A program made the translations under genes and the position numbers. Under the pieces are notes generated by a model. The model worked only from the letters and a program-made list of their open reading frames with translations. It searched no databases and was not told the origin of the DNA. From Deroplatys truncata (Eukaryota; Arthropoda; Insecta; Mantodea; Mantidae): a stretch of DNA of 64,000 nt. The stretch is taken from the NCBI GenBank assembly GCA_030765065.1, contig CM060990.1:456714321-456778320 (forward strand). The letters run 5' to 3'. Positions 58,500 to 64,000 of the stretch are shown here, piece by piece (the first letter of the stretch is position 1; each line of letters begins with the position of its first letter).

Positions 58500-59945
58500 A
58501 CATCGTTCTGAGATGGCGAGGAAAAGATTTCGCAGAACCACCGAGCCTGCTTCGACAGGAACCTCGGCATCCGCCGAGGGGAAGGGGACGCAGCCGATGC
58601 CACACGAGACTAGCTTTGCCTCAGCCAGAGCAACGCAGCTTCGCCGCCACTGCAGCCGCAGTCGCCGAGGCAACAGCCGACCTCCGCCGCAGCTCCCGTG
58701 GGAACACAGCCACTTGCTGCAGCATTGTCTGTGCCTCCTCGGAGGCACAGCGAAGTGGTCACTGGGGTTTCACCTGGCCTTCCAGCAAGATTCACCCTTG
58801 CTGCAGCTCAGCAGCAGTGGTCCTCAACTCTGAGGGCCACACGGATCTACACCGCCACGGGACCATCGCCGTTGGTCCGGTTGGAGCTCGCAGACCCTGG
58901 CGACTATGAAGCGAATTTAAGGGTGGGCCTGCTCTTGCTAGGGCGGTGCTTATGCATCGAAGCCAGCCGAGTGGATTGCCAGGAACCCTGCCGACGCTGT
59001 TGTGCCCAAGGGCACAAAGCTTCTCGCTGCGCAGCCGAGTCTAATGCTACTACTGTGCTTCAGCGCAGAGTGCAAGGAGCACTCACTGAGGAATCGCCGC
59101 CGGTACTGCGCCACCTGCGATGGCTATGGCCATTTCACAGGCCAGGTGCAGTGCCCATTGTATCCGCGCAGTCGCCGCCAGACTACAACACCCTCGGTGA
59201 GTTCACCACCACCACAGCCGGAACTAGCTACAGCCCGGACCTCCACGGCTCCATCACAAGCACCCTCGACTGGAGCGGCGACACGGGACGCCATTCAAGA
59301 CCTCCATTCGGAGATCCTGGACTTCGTTGCCCGTTAAGCCGTCCTGAAAGAGTTCATAGCCGACATCCTGAGTTATAAACTTCAACAACTGCAGACACAC
59401 ATCAACATCGTCAACCAGCATCACTACACCATCAGCACCGAGCTGCCAGATCGGCTAGAATCCGTCTAAAGCCGCCTGTGTACCTTGGAGACCAACGCCA
59501 CATTGCATCATCAGCCACAGCAGACCATCCCCAGGGACAACGAAGAACATAGACGACGACGGCACTAGTGCCTGAATAGCAGACATCTACATTCCTCTTG
59601 CATCACCATAACCCTTGAACCTTATACTAATTATCACATCTAACCTCTAGTCTGCAGTCAGCTCAGTTTGTTATGGCTGTAGCCTAGGACCTGACCTTCG
59701 CCCGCTCCCGCCCATAGGGCAGCAGCGCAGCAGTTTTCGCATACCAACACGGGTGCTATGCGAGACGCGCAACCTCCACTTTGATTCCATATTTCTTCCT
59801 TTTTCCTCCCAGTGGAGGAGATTTTAGTGGGTATGGCCGACTGTTGGCGAGTCCCACACTCTCAGTCCCGAATATCCCATTGGAGCTGGGGTAGACCCTA
59901 ACAGCATTTTCTCTTCCACTCGAAAAAAAAATTAAAAAAGCCACT
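58500..59945 (+). mobile_element. LINE derivative with ORF1 and 3' tail but no ORF2
   Basis: GC-rich ORF1 begins with ATG 58,513 and runs with shifts and stops to about 59,570. After 100-150 bases the sequence joins the LINE 3' tail shared with 47.4 kb (TTTTAGTGGGTATGG, GCGAGTCCCACACTC, GAGCTGGGGTAGACC, TTCTCTTCCACTCG) and an A-rich end at 59,924-59,938. There is no endonuclease or reverse transcriptase between. Either ORF2 was deleted, or it is a gag-plus-tail non-autonomous family. Position and direction of both parts agree with one insertion. Confidence 0.7.
58513..59571 (+). pseudogene. LINE ORF1 (gag-like) with zinc knuckles
   Basis: The protein starts MARKRFRRTTEPASTG and is Ser/Pro/Ala-rich, then after a frameshift near 58,790 reads YTATGPSPLVRLELADPGDY and LRVGLLLLGRCLCIEASRV. 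A CCHC knuckle follows, CRRCCAQGHKASRC (58,989-59,030, C-x2-C-x4-H-x4-C), then a damaged middle finger (CFSAECKEHSLR) and, back in the first frame, CATCDGYGHFTGQVQC (about 59,106-59,153). Three knuckles are usual in gag-like ORF1 proteins of jockey/I/R1-type LINEs. The C-terminal part is a coiled coil (LKEFIADILSYKLQQLQTHI) with in-frame stops at 59,335 and 59,467. Two shifts and two stops inactivate it. Confidence 0.75.
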
Positions 59946-60643
59946 CCTTTCCGCCATTCAAGAAAAAGTGGTAAGTATAGCCTACAAATCAGCATGAAGA
60001 AATTTCTATGACCAGGTTAGGGATTAACATTGTGCTGGTTAAAATTGATATGGAACACTATTACCAACATAGGCTATATAATATCGGCAACATTCTGTGC
60101 ACTCGGCTACAACGTTATAAAGTTAAGGGTGGTACTCATATTATTCAAAATGGCAATTGTAAAGCAATAAACATTTGCTTCAAGTTAGTCATTGGCTATT
60201 CGTAAACAAAATTTAATGAGTGACTCCTACTCAATTCTTTCATGTAAACATCTGCAGTACGTACTTGGAGCAAGTATTGTTTCCAGATATTTGTTTCATT
60301 CACTGCCACTCTTAATTGAATAAATGTAGGATCAAGCCATCTACCATTTGTATATAGATAAATAATTTGTTCCATTTAAAACATTTCATTAAATAGGTGT
60401 ACTTTACTCAAATGAAACAATTTTTATGATCATCGAGACGTGAGCTAAAGGATGGATGTATAAAATCAGACAGCAATAGAGTCCAAAGAACGGAGTGCGC
60501 AAGTAGACAGTGCGCAAGAAGACGGTTTGTGACCGTACCAGTGCAAATAATAGCTAATCAGTGACTACTAAGCCAACCAACATTGCTATGGAACCAGATT
60601 TATCAGTTCCAGAATGAACCTTCAACTTTGCATAGGGGTAATA
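59946..60643. other. Unrecognised AT-rich DNA
   Basis: Nothing recognised between the LINE derivative and the delimited transposon. Confidence 0.5.
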
Positions 60644-62053
60644 CACAACGGTCCCTCAGCCATCTGGCCGGTAGTCGCGATGCGTGTTCCGCGCGCTATA
60701 TTCAGTGTTATCTGTTTATTATTTTCATTATTGATACTGATACCATATTATTACTGATTTTATGATGATTACTACGATATATTGATTACTTATTGAACAA
60801 ACATAATTACTTTTTATTTTATCAGTACTAACCTTTTTCATAGTGGTGTCCTTCGGCAGATAAACATTCTTGGCACCTTCTGATGAAATTACCATTCACA
60901 CGCACAAGCTCTTGTTGCGTAATTTCCCTAATTTCTGTTCTTATATTCTTTTTAAGATCGTATATGGTGCGAGGATTATTCCTATAGACTCTATTTTTGA
61001 GAGTTCCTCACAGATAAAAGTCACACACAGTAAGATCCGGCGATCGAACCGGCCATAAACCTTTAGAGATTATTCTGTCATCAAAAATATTCTTGATGTC
61101 CTCCAAGGAAGCCTCCGCAGTATGAGCTGTGGCAGAATCTTGTTGAAAATACCCACATTCCCTCTCATTATCTGTCAAATTTGCAACAAATGGCGCGAGA
61201 ATATTTCTGCGGTACCTATCGGAATTTACGGTATCGTTGTAAAATATGAGGCCTAATTATCCGTTCTGCTGTTACACCACCCCATACATCAATTTTTTCA
61301 TCATGTAAAGGAACCTCGTGAATTAAATTTGGATTTTCAGTGCACCAATACCTATTGTTTTGTGAAGCAACATGGCCAATCAAATGAGACCATGCCTCAT
61401 CTGAAAAAATTATTAGTGTGGGTCAACAGTACCGTCAGCAATATTTTGTAACATCCAGTTACAGAATTTTACGCGGACTTCATCATCACGCGGTCGTAAT
61501 TGATGGACAATAGTCACTCTGTATGGTTTTAATTTCAAGTTTCGTAGACCTATGTACTGAGATTTTTGAAACAGTGACTTGTTGTGCTACACGTCGTAAA
61601 GATTTATTCGGAGACCGTTCAAATGCTTCGCCAATTTCATCAAGTTTTTCTTCCGTTAGAACCCTTCGTTTCTTTTTACAACTTACAACATTAAATGATC
61701 CCGTTCTCTTCACTTTATTCACTGTTTCTCTACTCGGAACTGGAACACCAGGAAATTTATTGTGAAATTGCCTATACACCTGTCTACATGAGTCGGTTTT
61801 CACGTACGTGACATTCATAAAAAGACTTTGTTCAAGCGAAAATTTGAGTACAATTTCTGGTTTGTAATAATCCGATAATTCAATCGCACGCAAATACACA
61901 CGCGTCTCGCGTCTGTACATAAGGAGCAATAACAACTGACTGAAGCCCGCTGCCACATGTCCGATAAGTGAAAGAGCCCGTGGCCTTGAGTTTATTCAGA
62001 CTTGTCGCACAACTGCCGTGCAGTTCCCGGCAGAGCGCTGAGGGACCGCTCTG
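60644..62053. mobile_element. 1.41-kb IS630/mariner-type transposon, well delimited
   Basis: Terminal inverted repeats are CACAACGGTCCCTCAGC at 60,644-60,660 and, reversed from 62,037-62,053, CAGAGCGGTCCCTCAGC (15 of 17 match). Further similarity extends inwards (CATCTGGCCGG against GCTCTGCCGGG). TA dinucleotides flank both ends (60,642-60,643 and 62,054-62,055), the target duplication of the superfamily. A single transposase gene on the minus strand fills about 1.1 kb. Size and structure are those of a full-length autonomous element that has picked up a few mutations. Confidence 0.9.
60828..61920 (-). pseudogene. IS630/mariner-type transposase, nearly complete
   Basis: From ATG 61,920 the minus strand gives the N-terminal SLEQSLFMNVTYVKTDSCRQ and RQFHNKFPGVPVPSRETV (helix-turn-helix, resembling the DUF4817-type N-terminus of many arthropod transposases), then RRVLTEEKLDEIGEAFERSP. 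The first catalytic block is IFSDEAW, the second YFQQDSATAHTAEASL, the third RSPDLTVCDFYL followed by a stop where the family has L-W-G. The C-terminus reads RRCQECLSAEGHHYEKG before the stop at 60,828-60,830. All three catalytic aspartates are present. Defects seen are frameshifts near 61,490 and 61,220-61,260, and the W-to-stop change near 61,000. Confidence 0.85.
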
Positions 62054-62055
62054 TA

Positions 62056-63599
62056 GTAGAAAATGTCACGTTATACTACGTTTTAAGAGTTCTTGTTTGA
62101 TATTGCATCTTAATAATATGAATACAAGTAATCAATCAGTTAACACTCTGCAGTGAATACGCAGAAATTCTTGTTTATAATATTTCCTATAATGCATAAT
62201 TTCTTTATTAGAATAGAAGTCATGTTTTGCATCTAATATATAAACATAACCAAACAAGTATGTCTATGTTGTATATTGAAATACATTACGACAAACCAGT
62301 GTTTTATTGCATTTTCTTTAGCCTTGTGTAGAATGTTTTCTATTGAGAAATAAATAGCGTCCCTCCCTGCCATCTCTACAAAATATAACCTCCACAACCA
62401 AAGTTTTCCCAAATTATCCTCCTTAATTATGTAGGTTTTTTGGAAAATTGGCTAAACATTGCGTTTTATACTTAATGTAAAAACTTTTATAGTGCAACGA
62501 AAAAGTATTTATTAGGTTTCACATAAACAGCTCAATCATAACCCACTTGTACTATGCATGTAGTATATTCTGAATCCTCAGAGGACGTTTTCTTTTATGA
62601 ACAAGAAAGTGATTACCTTTCTGTAGGAGGAAGATTTCCTCATTTGTACGAATGATCGGCAACTATGAATCGGATATATATTGAAAGTAAATGCTTAAAA
62701 ATTGGCCTTAACGAAGTTGAAAAAAATAATGAAGGGCATAAGAATCACTATTTTAATAAACTTCAAAAATAAAAAAAACTCCTATGAAATTAATACATTG
62801 GTAGGAAAATATCAAGATGTACATATGGAGAAACCTTATTTTTCAGGACACTTGGTAGAGATTTGAGTTAAAAAAGTTGATTTTATGTTTTTCGTTGTAA
62901 TGGATTATATATCGTATAAGGAACAGACCTATGGCATTTGTTTTGTTATTTCTACATTTAAAGGTCCTTTGTGGTCCAGATATGTTATAGTATATTGGTA
63001 CGTAATAACGTGATTACCTTGTTGTTTTTTGCCATTTCCCGTAAGGTTATTTTGTTAAAGTTCAGGTACACTTTTCTCAAAATCTATTTAACTTAGAAAC
63101 TTGAAATTTTGTGTGGTTCTACAGAATGTTTAGCTGTATTTACTAGGTGAAATGTTCTGACCGTAAATTACATAATTTCCAGAAAAAATTATAAATATGT
63201 AACACATTATACCAAAGAAGTATTTTCTTCTAACTATATTTTTAATATTAAATTATTCCCTCAAATAGGCAAATTAGTTAAACGGCTATTTATAAAAATG
63301 CACCATTTATAAACAACTCATAATAAAAGAATTGGCGGGGTTGTGATCTTTATTTTCAGAGAAAAGTGTACCTATAAATGAAGATAAAATCTTATTAGAA
63401 AATATTTTACGTTATTTAAATATTTTTATAATTCAAAGATTTAAAGTTAGCTAAAGCATCTTGATACCAGTATACTCAGAAAACCTTCTTTAATAAGCAG
63501 TAAACAGGTTGTCCTAGGTGATGTAATTCTAGAGAAAACTGACTTCCTTTCAATTGCGAAAAAGCGTAAAAATACCATGCGATCTCTGCCAAGTGTCCT
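62056..63599. other. Unrecognised AT-rich DNA
   Basis: Very AT-rich with no open frame of note or repeat boundary. Confidence 0.5.
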
Positions 63600-63900
63600 T
63601 CAACCACTAGAAGAAATGAAGTTGAGTTGTATATATGGACGCTCTTTAACTGCTGAGGTCCATAGCGTCCCATTCTATTTTGGGCGTGAAAGACCGGTAA
63701 TTTTGCTCAGAGACTTCTTTTTCAGGCTTGAGGTTCTTTTACGTGCCGCAAATCTACGACACGGGACCACCGGCTTTACTTTCCTTCCGAAGGAAAGATT
63801 TTTACGCCCGAAAAATATCCATCGCCCTCCGCCGGATTTGAACCCCTGACCTCTAAATTTTAAGATTTGGCATAAAGCATTGTATTGGACTTGTCTACAA
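63600..63900 (-). mobile_element. Second copy of the 54.5-kb SINE, with tRNA-like head
   Basis: On the minus strand the copy starts with a tRNA-like head including the B box GGGGTTCAAATCC (rc of about 63,835-63,847), then GGCGGAGGGCGATGGATAT, TTCGGGCGTAAAAATCTTTC, CTTCGGAAGGAAAGTAAAGC, GGCACGTAAAAGAACCTCAA, CGGTCTTTCACGCCCAAAAT and AAGAGCGTCCATATAT. It keeps a 25-30 bp block (CCGGTGGTCCCGTGTCGTAG) missing from the other copy. No target duplication was found. A string at about 63,939-63,960, ACTTTCCTTAGAAGGAAAGT, resembles a piece of the same SINE and may be part of another copy cut by the window end. Confidence 0.8.
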
Positions 63901-64000
63901 ATACAAAAGTTTCGTTTCGTTCAAAAAATGCAAGGTCGACTTTCCTTAGAAGGAAAGTTTTAAAACATCATAGTTTTGCAATTAAAATTGTTACGATATA

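Noticed and set aside
63939-63960. Short palindrome as a transcription terminator
   Set aside because: ACTTTCCTTAGAAGGAAAGT resembles an internal piece of the adjacent SINE and is better explained as repeat DNA.
1-64000. CRISPR array, rRNA genes, bacterial operon or phage
   Set aside because: No regularly spaced repeats with unique spacers, no rRNA core sequences, no ribosome-binding-site-led gene series; the sequence is eukaryotic.

Overview
The window looks like gene-poor intergenic or intronic DNA from a large, repeat-rich insect genome. Evidence is low GC, long (AAT)n/(ATT)n and (TA)n arrays, several tRNA-derived SINE heads, and a mixture of decayed IS630/Tc1/mariner, hAT, Penelope-like, non-LTR and Ty3-like LTR sequences. 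A polyneopteran such as a cockroach or termite would fit, but that is inference from repeat style, not from a marker gene. There is no bacterial-style operon, no rRNA, no convincing functional tRNA, no CRISPR array and no complete host gene. Nearly every recognisable coding stretch is a broken mobile-element gene.

Layout. 1-15.2 kb: mostly unannotatable AT-rich DNA with a LINE reverse transcriptase scrap (1.7 kb), a LINE ORF2 C-terminal scrap (3.5 kb), a duplicated 97-105 bp unit (4.9 kb), an IS630/mariner transposase C-terminal remnant (6.9 kb), a 416-bp hAT-like MITE with 8-bp target duplications (11.2 kb) and three weak host-exon candidates (2.5, 10.9 and 14.5-14.9 kb). 15.2-20.2 kb: SINE-like composite, two Penelope-like fragments in opposite orientation, an 853-bp mariner derivative with roughly 240-bp inverted arms, copy 1 of a 0.6-0.7 kb repeat family, and a young poly(A) SINE with target duplications. 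20.2-28.7 kb: little recognisable, apart from a GC-richer promoter-like patch at 22.5-23.7 kb and SINE heads. 28.7-32.0 kb: a Tc1-like pseudogene, copy 2 of the 0.6 kb repeat and a second mariner/IS630 pseudogene fused to it. 32.4-38.3 kb: a composite Ty3-like retrotransposon made of two different gag-protease units joined in frame, the second deleted from after protease to the integrase tail. 38.9-40.3 kb: copy 3 of the 0.6 kb repeat, with an internal triplication and a 0.75 kb LTR-like insertion. 40.3-51.9 kb: mostly unrecognised, with SINE heads, an inverted LINE 3' end and a GC-rich coiled-coil ORF1-like fragment. 51.9-64 kb: an hAT remnant, a 1.19 kb TIR element carrying a PHD-finger remnant, two copies of one SINE (one with an exact 12-bp target duplication), a gag-only LINE derivative, and the best preserved transposon of the window (60,644-62,053, with TIRs and TA duplications).

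The parts do not form a pathway. They record successive insertions, nesting and deletion. I see no new defence or metabolic system. The most unusual objects are the in-frame double gag-protease chimera, the LINE that keeps ORF1 and 3' tail but no ORF2, the PHD-remnant element, and the three-copy repeat family with a conserved CACGTG-containing block.
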